A stretch of DNA of 64,000 nt from Bactrocera neohumeralis (GCF_024586455.1 NC_065919.1:24652839-24716838), one strand, 5' to 3'; shown: positions 35,768 through 48,054, counted from the stretch's first letter. Numbers and translations: made by a program. The notes: generated from the letters alone by a model not told the origin.

Positions 35768-35771
35768 TTAA

Positions 35772-36851
35772 TGTAGATATATTTATATATGTTCCCTTCT
35801 AATGTACTTAGATGCGTAAAGTAATAGTGTGTTTGTTTTTTTTTAACCTGAAATGTTATTTTTTTTTCTATTCCCAAACTGGAAAATATTTCAGAGTGGT
35901 AGTCAGTGTCAGCAGCTAAACTAATCAGTAAACTTATGAGTTTGTTTGTATTTTTTTCGTGAAAATGAAGTCTTCCAGAGAAATGAGAAAATCTCTTAAC
36001 ATACGTTAGTACGTAAGTCGAGAACAAAAAAAAAAACAAACAGCTTAAATTCAAAAACAGCTGAAACGGTTTGGGGTTAAAAGGTGCAGCAAAATATTGT
36101 GGATTAATAGACATGCGCGCTTTTATATCACAACTCACTTACGATTTAATAGTGAATAATACTCACTCCAGTGTAAAAACAGCAACTTTTCCAGCAGGCT
36201 TGTACCAAAAAAAATTGACTTCCGAACATCAAGGTGAAGAATATTCGACAGAATTAACTGTATCTGACACATAGAAAAAGCGAGAGTTCACTTCCATGTA
36301 CAGTGTGACAACATTGATCGGATACTATTCTGATAAAATCATAGATATTTTGTAAAAAGTGTTTACTACAAACTGTGTGAAACTTGAATGCTTTGCAGAT
36401 TAAAAAAAATACTTGCACTGCAAATCATTCTGGTTCTTCTGTTAAAAAGTTGATTCAGTCATCGAAATGTTCCAACGTTCATTGGAAAAATTTGAAGTCA
36501 TATAAATAACATCGGAATGGCGACTCCAATGAATTTTAAAGGCTGCACCTTGCGATGATCAAGAAGTTGTGAAAAAAGAATGTATTGGACACTTACAGAA
36601 ACGAATGGGCACGCGACTACGAGTGTGTGGAAAAAAATGTTGAATCAGTTGAAAAGAAAAAAGGAAAATACTCTCAGTGGTAAAACCAAACTTACTGGAA
36701 AGATGATCGATAAGTTGGCAGTTAATTACAGCTTAGCATTGAGGAGAAATTGTGATTCCGTTGAAAAAATGATAATGCGATTTGACTAATATTTAATGAA
36801 GGAATGTCATCACTTTTGTATTACTATATGAAGGCAATAGAACTTACACTT
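35772..36851. other. AT-rich intergenic DNA
   Basis: Long A/T runs with no recognised feature. The 156-codon minus-strand frame at 35668-36138 is low-complexity (Phe/Lys/Tyr-rich) and overlaps the end of the preceding transposon, so it is not considered coding. The frames at 36071-36274 and 36580-36789 lack motifs. Confidence 0.4.
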
Positions 36852-37292
36852 GGGCTAAGTGCGATTAGGCTCGAATTTTAGCACGAGCTTTTTAAATATA
36901 TTTTTAGTAACTAAACGAAGGTTTTATTGCACCGAAAAATATTTTTTTATAAACAATTTAAAGTCGAATTTTTTGTCCTTTTTTTCAGAGCCATTTTGGC
37001 AATAATAAATTTTTTGCTATTCCCTCGATTGACTACTAGATTTGACATAGCTTTAACGAAATCTGATTGGTTTTTTAATTTCGGCGTATCCAGTTCAGAG
37101 ATACAGTGGACACCGCTAAACATCTTTTTTGAGAGGAGCTCCCAGAGATCAGCTGTGGTTCCTTTACAAATAAGAATTTTTACAATACTAAGTCTTAAAA
37201 TACTAATTTTTAGATCAATAAAATTAAAAGTTTTCTCAGAAAAAAATTCTGAATAATTCGTTTTTTCAGCCTTCTAACTGAATATAACCTCT
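36852..37292 (+). repeat. 5'-truncated copy of the TTAA-flanked 683-bp repeat
   Basis: Same order of words as 59945-60422: CACGAGCTTTTTA(A/G)ATATATTTTTAGTAA, GACTACTAGATT, ACGAAATCTGATTGGTTT, GTTCAGAGATACAGTGG, GAGAGGAGCTCCCAGAGATCAGCTG, ACTAAGTCTTAAAA and CCTTCTAACTGAATATAACCTC. It ends next to TTAA at 37293-37296. The left third is missing. Confidence 0.7.
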
Positions 37293-37516
37293 TAAAGTTA
37301 ATGGCATACTACAGGTTATTATAACACAAGGGCGGTCTCAACGCGACACCCATTTCTATATCAATTTCGGCATAAGCAATATTTCATGCAGGATATAGGG
37401 ATTGGCTCCTTGAAAAACCTTCCAAAGATTAATCTTTAATCTGATCTTCGCAGGATCAGTAAAATATGTGTAAAATGCTTCCTTTATATTGAAAATTGAG
37501 AAAAAAATAGATAAAG

Positions 37517-37812
37517 CAAGAAAAAACTTGAACTTTGAACTTGCACCGAACCCCTAACAAATGCAAAACATTCCACACAAGATTTGATTTTGATCGGTAG
37601 GCTTATTTGCCCGCTATGTGCTACGGTAATCTGAACAATTTCCTCGACGATATGTTCCGCCGTCTGGGAGTATAATCTATGCCAATTTTTGTAACGATAC
37701 CTTGCCAAATTCCAAAGTTTTCCATGCAAGGACTGGACTTTGATCGATCAGTTTGAATAGCAGTGGTTCGATATCGGCACCACCGACAAATGAGCAGCTT
37801 TTTCCACCGGGT
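37517..37812 (-). mobile_element. Degenerate HINE family 2 copy
   Basis: It starts GCAAGAAAAAACTTGAACTTTGAACTTGCACCGAACCCC, the decayed 3' hairpin end. It then has ATTTTGATCGGTAGGCTTATTTG, GCCAATTTTTGTAACGATACCTTGCCAAAT and ACCGACAAATGAGCAGC, as in the type copy inverted. The 5' end is missing. Confidence 0.65.
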
Positions 37813-38754
37813 ATAAATATGAATTGGGAGAATTCAGGTGATATTATCATGACTGTAATTAGAACGGCTTATAAGCAGTCACATATTAATGGGATATCCG
37901 CCTTGAAGTAATATTGCCAAATTTGAGCTTCTTTGAATCAATTGTGGATGTATGAGTTTTATTTATTTCTGCTCTTTAATTGGGTTCTTGCAACTAAAGC
38001 ACATACTAAACATATGTACATACATATAATTATTAGGTATATACTATGTGCTTTATAATAAAGTAGTTGCAGATTAGGTGACTTTCAATTTTGTAAGAGT
38101 CCAAATTAAAAATCGTTTTTAAATTTGTAACATCATCATAAAAATGATTTTGTGAAATCAACAGCCATAAAGTAGTGAAATAAAATTGCTACAACAACAA
38201 TGCTGTTGCAGTGTCGCCCTGCCCAGTGATGTGGCACTATTCCCATGGCGAATAAGTACATATATCTGCTTGCATATATTTCTAACCTTTTCGGTTTTAG
38301 CTTGCAAAAGGACTTGGTTATGGCGCCGTGGTAAATCATATTTGTGGAGCGCAGCAACGGAAAATGTGTCAACAGACTGGTGGTCTACAAAGCTGACTAA
38401 CACGTGCATATGTACATATGTGTATATGTATGTGTGTGAGTGTGTTTGGCGCTGTTTTAGCGCTGCCGTAAATATAATTGTGGCGCTTGGCTGGCCGACT
38501 TGAATTAATTCAGATCTTGGCGTAGTGGAAATAAGCGCCAGCACTTTCGACGCTGGCGCACTTGCGATAATTGTGTATGCGTTTATTTATGAATGCGTCA
38601 GCGACAAGCAATGTGGGTTTGTGTGTGTATTTGAGAAAATAAATTCTACCTTTGCGCTCTCCCTACCGCCACAAAGTACCGTTATGAATTCATTATATTT
38701 ATATACATGCGGTTTAGTTGGTTCGTAACTAGCATTGGTAAATACTCGTACATA
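37813..38754. other. Intergenic DNA, locally GC-richer
   Basis: The part 38186-38600 is less AT-rich and gives overlapping frames on both strands (38186-38503 plus, 38158-38544 minus), which argues against either being real. TATG/CATA simple repeats lie near 38400-38440. No gene called. Confidence 0.35.
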
Positions 38755-39967
38755 AAGGGTGATACATTTTGAGGTTCGCTTCTTGCTTAAAGAAAAAACA
38801 CAGAAACTTCAAATTTAATGGAGAAGGTTTATTATAATTCGAAAGAAAATTCTTTGGCATTCATTTCTTGAAGATTATCTCTTTCGAATGTTGGCTGCGG
38901 CTACGTCTCAGATGGTCCATATGTTGAGTGCCACTTTCGAGAACTCTTTCGCGCATTTGGACTAGTAAATAGCGAATGACGCGCCTGATGTTCTGCTCTA
39001 AGGTCTGAATCGAAACGGGATTGTCCGCAAAGACTTTAGACTTTACATATCGTCACAAGAAGAAAAAGTCTAACGGTGGGATATCGCATGATCTTGTTGA
39101 TCAATCGACCGACCGAAAATGTGAAATAATCTGCTCTCGGACGTGTCCTCTCAATAAATCCATTGATGAAACCAAATGTCGCCGAGATCACGAAGTTCAA
39201 TTTCAGGCATCAAATAATCAGTTAACATGCGCGATAACGGTCGCCATTGTTGGTTACGTTCTCACCAGCATCATTTTTGAAGAAATATAGACCGATGATT
39301 CCATAGTCCTACAACCTACAACAAACGTTGTTTTTTCTGGATTAAATGGCAGCTCTTGAATCTCTTCAGGTTTCTCTTCCTCCCAAATGCAGCAATTATG
39401 TCTGTTTACATACACATTAAGCCAGAAATAGGACTCAAAAAAAAAATTTGGCTCGAAAACGTTAGATCTTCTTGGAATTTTGCAAGAGCTCATAGGATTA
39501 AGCGATGTCGCTTGAACAGGTCGAGTGGCATTAGTTCTTGCACAAGCTGTATTTTGTACGCTTTCAATTTATGGTCTCGACGTAAGATGCGCCAAGTCGT
39601 TCTATATATCAGTCCGAGTTGCAACGAACGGCGCCGAATCGACTCTCAACGGTCCTCGTGTACACTAATGGACGTGGTTCATTCGATCGAATATTATCCA
39701 ATAATGGTAATCTCAAGATGGGTCTTTGTGTTGCGAATAGTAGGCTCAATAGGCAGATTATGTTGACCGTAAATTGAACGAAGCGCGCGAAACGCGTGAA
39801 TTTTCGTAGTAAAGTTGAATGAATTGTAAACGTTGGTCAGGCGTAAGTTCTTCCATAATGAAACACCAAACAGTACTGAACAAAAAGAACATGACAGTTT
39901 GACACGACTCACGCGTGATCTGCCAAAAAGAGGCTATTGAGAAAGTACCTCTACTTGGATCACCCGT
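38755..39967 (-). mobile_element. rosa-like (DD41D) element, full length, frameshifted
   Basis: It is 1213 bp between TA at 38753-38754 and 39968-39969. Ends AAGGGTGATACATTTTGAGG and (reverse complement) ACGGGTGATCCAAGTAGAGG are imperfect inverted repeats. Minus-strand remnants are: LTPDQRLQFI-like start (about 39855); RAFRALRSIYGQHNLPIEPT (39694-39800); FFFESYFWLNVYVNRHNCCI and WEEEKPEEIQELPFNPEKTT followed by the shifted FVVGCRTMESSVYISSKMML (39254-39493); then YLMPEIELRDLGDIWF, and a decayed FGRSIDQQDHAIPPLDFFLL block with the third Asp (about 39060-39110). The same frameshifted FVVGCRTMESSV tract occurs in the copy at 41315. Confidence 0.85.
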
Positions 39968-39969
39968 TA

Positions 39970-41314
39970 TATTGCAACTTGTCGGTTCTTATTGGACTTT
40001 GTCTTTTCAATTGACGAAAAGTGAAAAGTTCCCTTGAGTATCATTTGGATATCGGAAACTGCTACTTCAGTCTAAAATATTCTTCAAATATATTAACAAG
40101 TTGCTTTTTTCCACGAAAAGCTCTTCCACAATATTGAGCTTAAAGGTTTTCAACTTCGAAGCAAACATCTCTCAATTTATTATCTTTTTGTTGGAAATAC
40201 TGAGAACATAGCTATATCCATTTAATTAACGCTCTCTCTCTCTTTCTCTCTCTCTCTCTATCTCTTTAACTTAAATCTCTACACGAAGCCGATATAATAA
40301 ATTTTTTTTCTGGCAAACTGCGAACACTAGGATATATGTAAAAATGTTTAAACTATTTCAAATTTTTTTGTATTAAAATAATACACACACTATTTTTTGT
40401 TTAAGGTCAACTATCATTCTCTATCCGCTCACGCACCAAGATTAAACGGCCCAGCAAAGAATTATAAATTTTTTTGAAAGCAAAATTGTCTGCTCTTATT
40501 TGACCGCCACTGTCACTGCTGTTATATTTATTTACTTTGCGCGGTTTTTGGTTTTTCCTCTTCGTAATATTTCATTTCGCCCATTTGCATACATTTGAAA
40601 ATCCAATTCAGCGCAGCTCATCCAATCTGAGTTAGGGGATCATCACATCAGCTCGGTGCCTTGGTTTGCTTTAAATTTTGCCTTTGTTTGTTTTCTGTGT
40701 TGTTGTTTTTTCGTACATGTTTCGCGACTAATCTAATCCGTGGCAATTTTTTTTATCAGATCATTGTTTTCCTATTTGACAAGCAATCGTGAATTAGTTT
40801 CCGTTTTAATGAATGTCATAAATAAACTGAGGAATTTACATTTTCTTTGAGTTATTTTGAGGCCCACACTCACAACGTCCGACCGTTGAGCGGACAGAGA
40901 GACAGAGTGGGAATCGCGTACTGGCTTAGTTTGTAAATATGCATAACCCGAGCATGGCTGCAAGTTTCTATGATATATAGCATCACCATAAACAAATAAG
41001 AGTAAACACATAGTCATATATAGAGATACATTGTTATATACATTTTGTTTTAGCTTTAATAGCATTCCAGACTCGCTTCAAAAAGAAAAATTCTGTTTTC
41101 ATAAGTGCTAAAAATCATTTAAAAAAGTTTAAGGATTAGTTCAATAAATTTTTTTTAATCGACTCAGTCCTATTAGTTTCTGGACAAACGTAGGTAGGTT
41201 AGATACCGCATCGTCGAAAATCGTCGAAATAAAATAAAGAACACATATAGTGTGACAATAATTGCCAAAATCGTTCTTTTCAGAATAGGTAGAGTTCACA
41301 CCCTTGTTTGGCTA
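39970..41314. other. AT-rich intergenic spacer
   Basis: It separates two inverted rosa-like copies. It contains a CT microsatellite at 40231-40267 and otherwise nothing recognisable. The minus-strand frame at 40772-41065 has no known motif. Confidence 0.4.
40231..40267. repeat. (CT)n microsatellite
   Basis: GCTCTCTCTCTCTTTCTCTC followed by further CT units, about 37 bp, with two TT interruptions. Confidence 0.9.
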
Positions 41315-42426
41315 TAGAGTAGAAGTAGTCCAAGTAGAGCTACTTTTTTCAATAGCCTTTTTTTTGACAAATGACGCGTGAGTCGTGTCAAGCTGTCATG
41401 TTATTTTGGTTCAGAAAAGATTTACGCCTGAGCAACGTTTACAAATCGATACACTTTATTACGAAAAATCACGTTCTCTATTACCACCAACCATCTTGAG
41501 ACCCAACATTTACGTGTGTACACGAAAACCGTGGATAGTCGATTCGGCGCCGTTCGCAGCAACTCGGACTGACATATAGAACGACTTGGCGCAACTAACG
41601 TCTCGACCATAAATTGAAAGCGTACAAAATACAGCTTTTGCAAGAATTGAAATCGCTCGACCTGTTCAACCAACATCCTTAACCCAATGGGCTCTTGCAA
41701 AATTCCAAGAAGATCCAACGTTTTCGTGCCAAATTTTGTTTAGCGATGAGGCCCATATCTGGCTTAATGGGTATGCAATCAGACATAATTGCCTCATTTG
41801 GGTCGAAGAGAAACCTGAAGAGATTCCAAAGCTGCTATTTCATACAGGAAAAACCACGTTTGTTGTAGGTTGTAGGACTATGGAATCATCGGTCCATATT
41901 TCTTCAAAAATGATGCTGGTCAGAACGTAACCAACAATGGCGACCGTTATCACGCATGTTAACTGATTATTTGATGCCTGAAATTGAAGCTCATGACCTC
42001 GGCGACATTTGGTTTCATTACGACGACGCAACTTTGCACAAATCGCATCAGTCAATGGATTTATTCAGGGAACCCTTAGGTGAGCAGATAATCTCTGATA
42101 TCACACCGTTGGAATTTTATGTGTGGGGATATGTTAAGTCTGAAGTCTATGTGGACAATCCTGCTTCGATTCAGGCTTTTGAGCAAAACATCACGCGTGT
42201 CATTCGCTAGTTACTAGTCCAAATGCTCGAACGATTTATAAAAGTTGGACTCAATAGATGAACCGTCTGAGACGTAGCCGCGGCCAACTTTTGAAAGGGA
42301 TAATTTTCAAAAAATAAATGCCACAGAATGTTCTTTCGAATGATAATAAAAATTCCCCATAAAGTTTAAAGTTTGTGTGTTTTTTCTTAAAAAAAAAAGT
42401 CGGGAACCTTCAAATGGATCACCCTT
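41315..42426 (+). mobile_element. rosa-like (DD41D) element, frameshifted, inverted partner of 38755 copy
   Basis: It ends at GGATCACCCTT before TA (42427). The left end is decayed but TCCAAGTAGAGCTACTTTTT (41329 on) matches the other copies. Coding remnants are: FTPEQRLQIDTLYYEKSRSL (41385-41480, then a deletion); ALAKFQEDPTFSCQILFSDE and AHIWLNGYAIRHNCLIWVEE (41700-41810; first Asp present); KPEEIPKLLFHTGKTT then the shifted FVVGCRTMESSV tract; and MLTDYLMPEIEAHDLGDIWF with HYDDATLHKSHQSMDLFREP (41956-42070). A deletion removes RFGPVDWPPRSC, giving QIISDITPLEFYVWGYVKSE. Glu replaces the third Asp. C-terminal VIR then stop. Confidence 0.85.
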
Positions 42427-42886
42427 TATATACAGTAGAAAGAACAAAAATCTAATTGAAAAATAATAACAGTAAAGCCTGCTCACGCCAAATGGCTTGG
42501 TTTGGCTCTGGAGAAATATCTTTTGGCAAAAACAACATTTTTAAAGAAACGGAAAATTATCGCATCAAGTTGACTTGCGGTGCCATCCACTGGCTTACGG
42601 TAGTTCGCTCGAAGCTAATGGGATAATCGCATTCATTCACTGCTGGCTGACATTACAGTCTTTTCAAAATATTTCTATGCCTTTGAGCCTGATGGTTATT
42701 AAATGTTCGGTTACATCCGAACTAAGCCCTTCGTTACTGGTCAACTTTGTTCAGGCCCGAAAATTCTTAACAAAATCAGCTTAAAAGTACAAAACATTGT
42801 ATATCAAGCACAGAAATACTACTTCGTATCCTGATTTGGTTGAGTTAGTAGTTTCTATAAAGTTTCAGTACTATCTCGAGGTCGGT
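42427..42886. other. Intergenic DNA with a HINE family 1 3' end
   Basis: At 42700-42741, AAATGTTCGGTTACATCCGAACTAAGCCCTTCGTTACTGG is the 3' hairpin end of family 1 without the rest of the element. The remainder is unassigned. Confidence 0.5.
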
Positions 42887-43230
42887 TTTTTTACTCTCGC
42901 AACATGTTGCTGCAGAGTATAGGAGTTTCATTCACCAAACGGTTGTTTGCATCAATCGAGATAGATATTGTATGTATGTATGTAAATGACCACAAGACAA
43001 GTTGTAACGAGGATATTTGATGGAACTCTTTGCAATAAGTTCCTTATTTGTTGTGAAAATGGTTGAAATCGAGTAATAACCGCGCCATTTTCCCATACAA
43101 CTATTTTGTTAAAAACTACTAAAAGTGCGATACACCAATAACTTAAGCCGTCAATGGCATTAGATTTCACATGGAGGATGGCATAAGAAGGTTTTACAGG
43201 TATATTAATTGTGCGATGGGCGTTCAAGTA
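42887..43230 (+). mobile_element. HINE family 1, 5' end and interior fragment
   Basis: TTTACTCTCGCAACATGTTGCTGCAGAGTATAGGAGTTTCATTCACCAAACGGTTGTTTGC is the family 1 5' end (cf. 15148-15215). It is followed by a shortened interior with ACCGCGCCATTTTCCCATACAACTATTTTGTTAAAAACTACTAAAAGTGCG. The 3' part is missing; the stretch before it carries only an unrelated 3' end. Confidence 0.65.
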
Positions 43231-44559
43231 TAGGAGTTCAAATATAATTCTTTCCTGAAAATAATATGTCTGTTGTCAAAAATAGTTAAATTCAGGTCAA
43301 TACTTCCTTTAGACTCTTTTTAATTAATATAAATATATTCGAACTTCCGGTCTATACCGCATCTATGGGCAATATGTAAGAGATCTTAACCTTTTCAACT
43401 GAATTCAGAAATAATCTCTTACTAATAACGGTCGATTCTCTTACTAAAATGGCTAGTATCGGGAAACATCTGCTTAACTTTAAATATTTTCTATTTATCA
43501 ATCTGTGAAGTTTCTTACAGAAATTCAAAAGCATTTTTTTCTGTTAACGATAGGTCGTAATACCAGACTAGATTAACCGGGTCAAAATATTTCCTAGCCC
43601 GAATATATCTCATATAAGATATGGCTCAGTGGAAGAGAAATGGCATTGTGAAGTTAATAATATGTCTTATGTTTTGATATTTCAATTAATGAATGCTTAA
43701 AAATATTTCTATGTAACGTACATATTCTCAGTATAATTTATTTTCGCCATTCGTTTCCGACATCCTTGTTTGCTGTTTTACTCTTTAGATATATATTTAA
43801 TGAATCAGCAAATTTATAATATATTTTTATATATGTACATACATATGTATGTATGTGGCATACTTAGTAATGAGACAAGTTGAAACAATCTGATTAAGAA
43901 GTAATTAAATTCGACAGCAAATAGCACGTAAGAAAAGTTATTATTCAAAGTTTATTTTTTATCGAAATTTCCAAATTAAGCGTTAAGTGTGTGAGAAAAA
44001 ATATTTTTAGAATGAGATGTACAACTTCGACGTCGACACGTTGTCAGTAGTAATTTATTAAAGTAATCAATAATATTTCTCCTCGTTATGTCCAGCATTT
44101 AATTGCCGAAACGAATTTTTGTATGATTTCTACACAGGCTATTTACTGGTAAAAAATCAATAGCATTACTTGCTATGTTAGGCAGGTTTGCAATGATTTT
44201 GGTGCCACTAAAAGCAAAGCTGAATTCAAATACATAAGGTACTCTGATAAAAATTTCATTCTTTTTAATTTTTTAATTTGACGAGCGTTTTCGAAATTTC
44301 AGAGAGTTCATCAGAAATACCATCTTTTAGTTTTTCATTACTTAAACCGGGTATCTTCCTTACAAAACAAGAACCAGTTTCATCCAATGCCTTAACATAT
44401 TACCTCGTAAGTCCTTTTTTGATGAGCAATAGAAGTAAAATATTTCTTAGCCCTAGAAATTAAAGGTTGTTTCTACTCCACTTGTACTCCTGAGAGCATT
44501 CATCAGCAAGATGGTATAAGGGAACTGTGGGACGACATTTTATGCTCCTTACGTAAAGC
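43231..44559. other. AT-rich intergenic DNA
   Basis: No supported gene or element. TATGTATGTATG-type simple repeats lie at 43828-43856. Confidence 0.4.
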
Positions 44560-44990
44560 TGCAACGAAAGCATTGGTTTTCGCAAAATGCAAAAGAATAG
44601 CTGATACGATGAGGAGTGCCGTGTCGCAGCAGAGAGAAAACACACTACTATCTCGAAACTTTACAATCGACCACAACACGTGCGGGATGGGATAGATACC
44701 GAGAGTTGAAGAGAGAAGCGAGACGCATTTTCCAGACAAGAAAAGAGAGAGGCCGAAATGCGTGAGTACGAAGAGCTTGACAAGCTGGCCGACAGGGTAA
44801 TGCTCGAAAATTCTACGAAAAGATGCGGCGACTAACAGAAGGTTTCAAGACCAGAGCATACTCTTGTAGAACACCAGAGGTGATCTAGGGACTGATGTTG
44901 ATGATGGTATGGTTTTAGGTCACTCATTATTCCCGTCCTGCAATGTGGTGCAGAGACATGGACGATAACAACATCAGATGAATGAAAGTC
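44560..44990 (+). mobile_element. RTE-clade retrotransposon fragment
   Basis: A linker block before the RT domain is recognisable: RYRELKREARRIFQTRKERG (about 44692-44755), then EYEELDKLADR-like and KFYEKMRRLTEGFKTRAYSC (about 44765-44875). It jumps to SLIIPVLQCGAETWTITTSD (44920-44980), which is far downstream in the intact order, so most of the RT is deleted. Same family as 5985-7080. Confidence 0.72.
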
Positions 44991-45769
44991 AAGATTTTTA
45001 ATCAATTCACTTAGCGCATCTTGAGAAAAAAGTAAGATGAACTCCGAAATAGAAACAACTGGCATTATATCTGTATCCGACAAATTTATGACAACAACAG
45101 TAAACAAACAGTAAGTAATTTGGACTCGATAGTCTATGTTACCTATACTTAGGATCTAAAATCTTCATGAATATTTCGGGTTCCAAGAACATTACATATA
45201 AAAAGTGATGTCTGGCAGCGTTTGATTGGATAATTCCATGGCGAGCCCATTAGCTTAACGCAATCCAGCTGTTGATATTATTGTCTCTTGGTGTTTGGAC
45301 AGTGTCTTTTCAGCCTTCGGTAAGCTCTTAAACAGAATGTACTTTAGAAACTTTACTAATTCCTTGTTTTTCACCCATGGCTCAATAAGTAGGCTTCTTT
45401 ACGCGATCAGTTTGCGAAAAACTATTTTAATTTTTTTGCAAATTATCACATGTTAAATTGTGAAAAATTTGCCCAGGTTTTTCGATCTTCTTAAAGTGTC
45501 ACTTCGTGCCGGGAAATAAGAAAAATTGTTACCCAGTACAAGAAATGCTTTGAAGCCATTTTTTTAACGAAGCGTCTTAAAAGTCCCATTGGACTATTAA
45601 AACCACTGCAATGTGTTTGAACCCGAGTTATACATTTCTGAGCATGCCATTGTGAGAAAACTGGAATCTTAGATCAAAAATAAGGAAGAAAAAGGAATCA
45701 CGTGACATCTCAAAGTGAGGACAACGCTATTGTTCTACTTTTTGGGAAGAAAACACTGCTCAGTCTAAG
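44991..45769. other. Unassigned intergenic DNA
   Basis: Nothing recognised. The minus-strand frame at 44832-45107 overlaps the RTE fragment antisense and has no motif. Confidence 0.3.
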
Positions 45770-46573
45770 AGAAAAAAAATTCTAAAATGGATTACATAAT
45801 TATATCTCTGAATACCGCACGGTACACCCTTTTTTGCGGATGAGAGGTGGAAAATTTCTTTCTCATCCAGCGCTGCCATCACAGCAACGGTGTGTGCCAT
45901 TTGCAGGTCACCAAAACCTCCCCACATTTGCATTACTTCAGGGTGGCGTTCCAATTTTCTCATTGGGAGATTTACATTTAAATACCTGCGTCCAGGTCCC
46001 GCTTTTTGCTGCGCAGCAAAATAGCTGCGAATTTCTAGATAATCCTCCGTTTGCTTCATTCTCCAACATGATGTTGATTAAATTGTCCGCGTTTATTAGG
46101 CCAATCACAAACATTCAAAAAAAATACACACTGGCCACTACCTTTTTTTTAAGAACATCTGCCCAGATCTCAGCTTCGTCTAATGGGACGCTGATTGTCG
46201 TCGACATTAGGAGCTTTCTCTTTTTTTGGCTGGCCCCTATGTTGACCATTAGTTTAAGTTTTGTGATGATTTTCGCTGCCTTTCTTGCGGCGCGCTGGAA
46301 TTGTGCCCAGGAGGTTAGGCTGGGGTCCAGTCTTTCACCTAGGTAGTTTACTTGATAAGCTGAGTCAAATTTTGTGTTGTTCAACCACTTGAAACGTGTT
46401 TGGCTAAGGCAAGGACAAACATTTTTCGCATGTTTTTGGATGCTTCTCAGTTCATGAATTAGAGGTACTTCATAGGAAGCCTGAACGCCTGAAGAATGAA
46501 GAAATGTTAGATGAAACACTTTACGATAAAAAGTACCATGATCATTCAATGTATACACGTAAACCACATTCAT
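45770..46573 (-). mobile_element. R1-like non-LTR retrotransposon, 3' end of ORF2
   Basis: The minus strand encodes VNYLGERLDPSLTSWAQFQR, AARKAAKIITKLKLMVNIGA, SQKKRKLLMSTTISVPLDEA and EIWADVLKKK (46115-46400). This is the RT-thumb pattern YLG..(D)..L.F..H...A..KA......L..LM.N..G....KR.LL......LLYGAEIWAD of R1-clade elements. After frame changes come GLINADNLINIMLENEANGG and the C-terminal MRKLERHPEVMQMWGGFGDL (45760-46059). The catalytic palm is not present. R1 normally inserts in 28S rDNA; no rDNA is visible here. The plus-strand 170-codon frame over it is antisense and not a gene. Confidence 0.65.
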
Positions 46574-48054
46574 ACTTTAGACTGGCCAATCTAATAGAGA
46601 ATGTTTGAACAAAACATCTTCTTCGGTTACTTCAACTAACCTGGAGGTCGCTTCTTGTGGAATTTGTGGAAAATTGAGTTGCAAGTGTCATCAAAAACGC
46701 GGGAAATTGTAGTCAGTATTGAAAAAACGTCAGCTTAAAAGAAACAATGTACATACTTTCTACAACTACAACACTTTTCTCTATTAAAGCTATCTATATT
46801 TTGTAAGCCGAAAAAAAAATGTTTTTGAACGCACTGTACATTGTAACCAAAAAAGGTGATAGAAACACAAATTAGAACTTTGCGCGCTTAAATTGTAATT
46901 AATGTAAGTAAGTGGCAAGCATTCGTGTTGTTTGAAAACCAAAAAGAGAGAACTCGAAAAATATATTAAAAATCAGAAACTAAAAATTTGCTATAAATTA
47001 ACGAACCGCTAATTTTCCATTGGATGCGTCTAACTTAGTAGTAGCAAAGGCGCATTGCTTGTAGAGGTATGTGACGAAATTGATTGGCCTCTCGCCATAC
47101 AAATTACCCTTTCGCGTCCAGGAATGACGGTGAGCATGCTGATGGCTCCAACTTGAGTTATGGTCAATGACGTTTAGCGCTACGGCTATTAGATGAGGAT
47201 TAGCAGGGTTGCTTGAACTGTGTGTGCGTTGACCGAAAACAACAATGATTGTTGCTATTTTTGGTTTTAATACACATATACATTTGTGGCGGCTGTCAGT
47301 TTATTAGAATTTAAACACTTTTGGTTTTCTTTTTTTTTTTTGCGTTGCCAAATTTTGTACGCTGTTGTCACGCTTTAGAAGCTTCTAAGCGTCCCATAAC
47401 GATGCGAGGCACAGAAATATTTCTTTTCGCTTTAATAACATTAATGACTGTGCTGTTCGCGGCAGAAGAACATCAATCAAGTTGATGGGATTTATATTCT
47501 TTAATAAAAGTTATGATGATGATGGCAACACGAAGCGATGTTGTAAGCGTTACCTCATGTCTTTTGAAATTTACTAACTTGCAGCCGTTGTTTTGTTCTA
47601 CGTTACTTATTTTTATTGTTTTGCAGCTTTCTTCAGTTCAATATTCTACTTTCTACTTTACGAAACTTCTTTCCTTTTACATAAATTGCATCATACTTTC
47701 TATTTTCTTTCATATCTTTTTTTTTTATTATTGTAGGATTCGTTTCGGTTTTGACGCTGAAAAGTAACGAAGAGTGAGAGTGAAAAGTTAGAAAACGAAA
47801 TAACTTGGGTGAAACAGAATATTAGATATTTTCAAGTTTTGAAAAGTGCTTTATATGGTTAACAAATGCTTGATAATGTTTGCTCATATTCATTTACCGG
47901 TAAGGAAGGCTTCTGGATGGTGTACCAAAAAAACGACTAGACATTAGCCACTATCGTAACGACAGACTACTCTGTAGTAAGTCTTACCCTCTTTTTGAAA
48001 AAATTGATTTTGAAAGCAACAGCTGAAATTCAGTTGAAATTAATACAAACGAGC
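46574..48054. other. Intergenic DNA with one signal-peptide-like mini-ORF
   Basis: Mostly AT-rich and unassigned. At 47402-47485 a 27-codon frame reads MRGTEIFLFALITLMTVLFA followed by AEEHQSS, a plausible secretion signal with an A-x-A-like cleavage area. No downstream exon or clear donor was found (GTTGAT after TCAA is weak), so I do not call a gene. Confidence 0.3.

Noticed and set aside
35668..36138. 156-codon minus-strand ORF
   Set aside because: Low-complexity Phe/Lys/Tyr-rich translation of AT-rich DNA, overlapping the end of a MITE.
38158..38544. Overlapping ORFs of 105 and 128 codons on both strands
   Set aside because: Mutually antisense, contain simple-repeat translations (THSHTYIYTY), and have no domain.
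45834..46346. 170-codon plus-strand ORF as a gene
   Set aside because: It lies antisense to the R1-like coding remnant, whose minus-strand residues match a known family; the plus frame has no motif.
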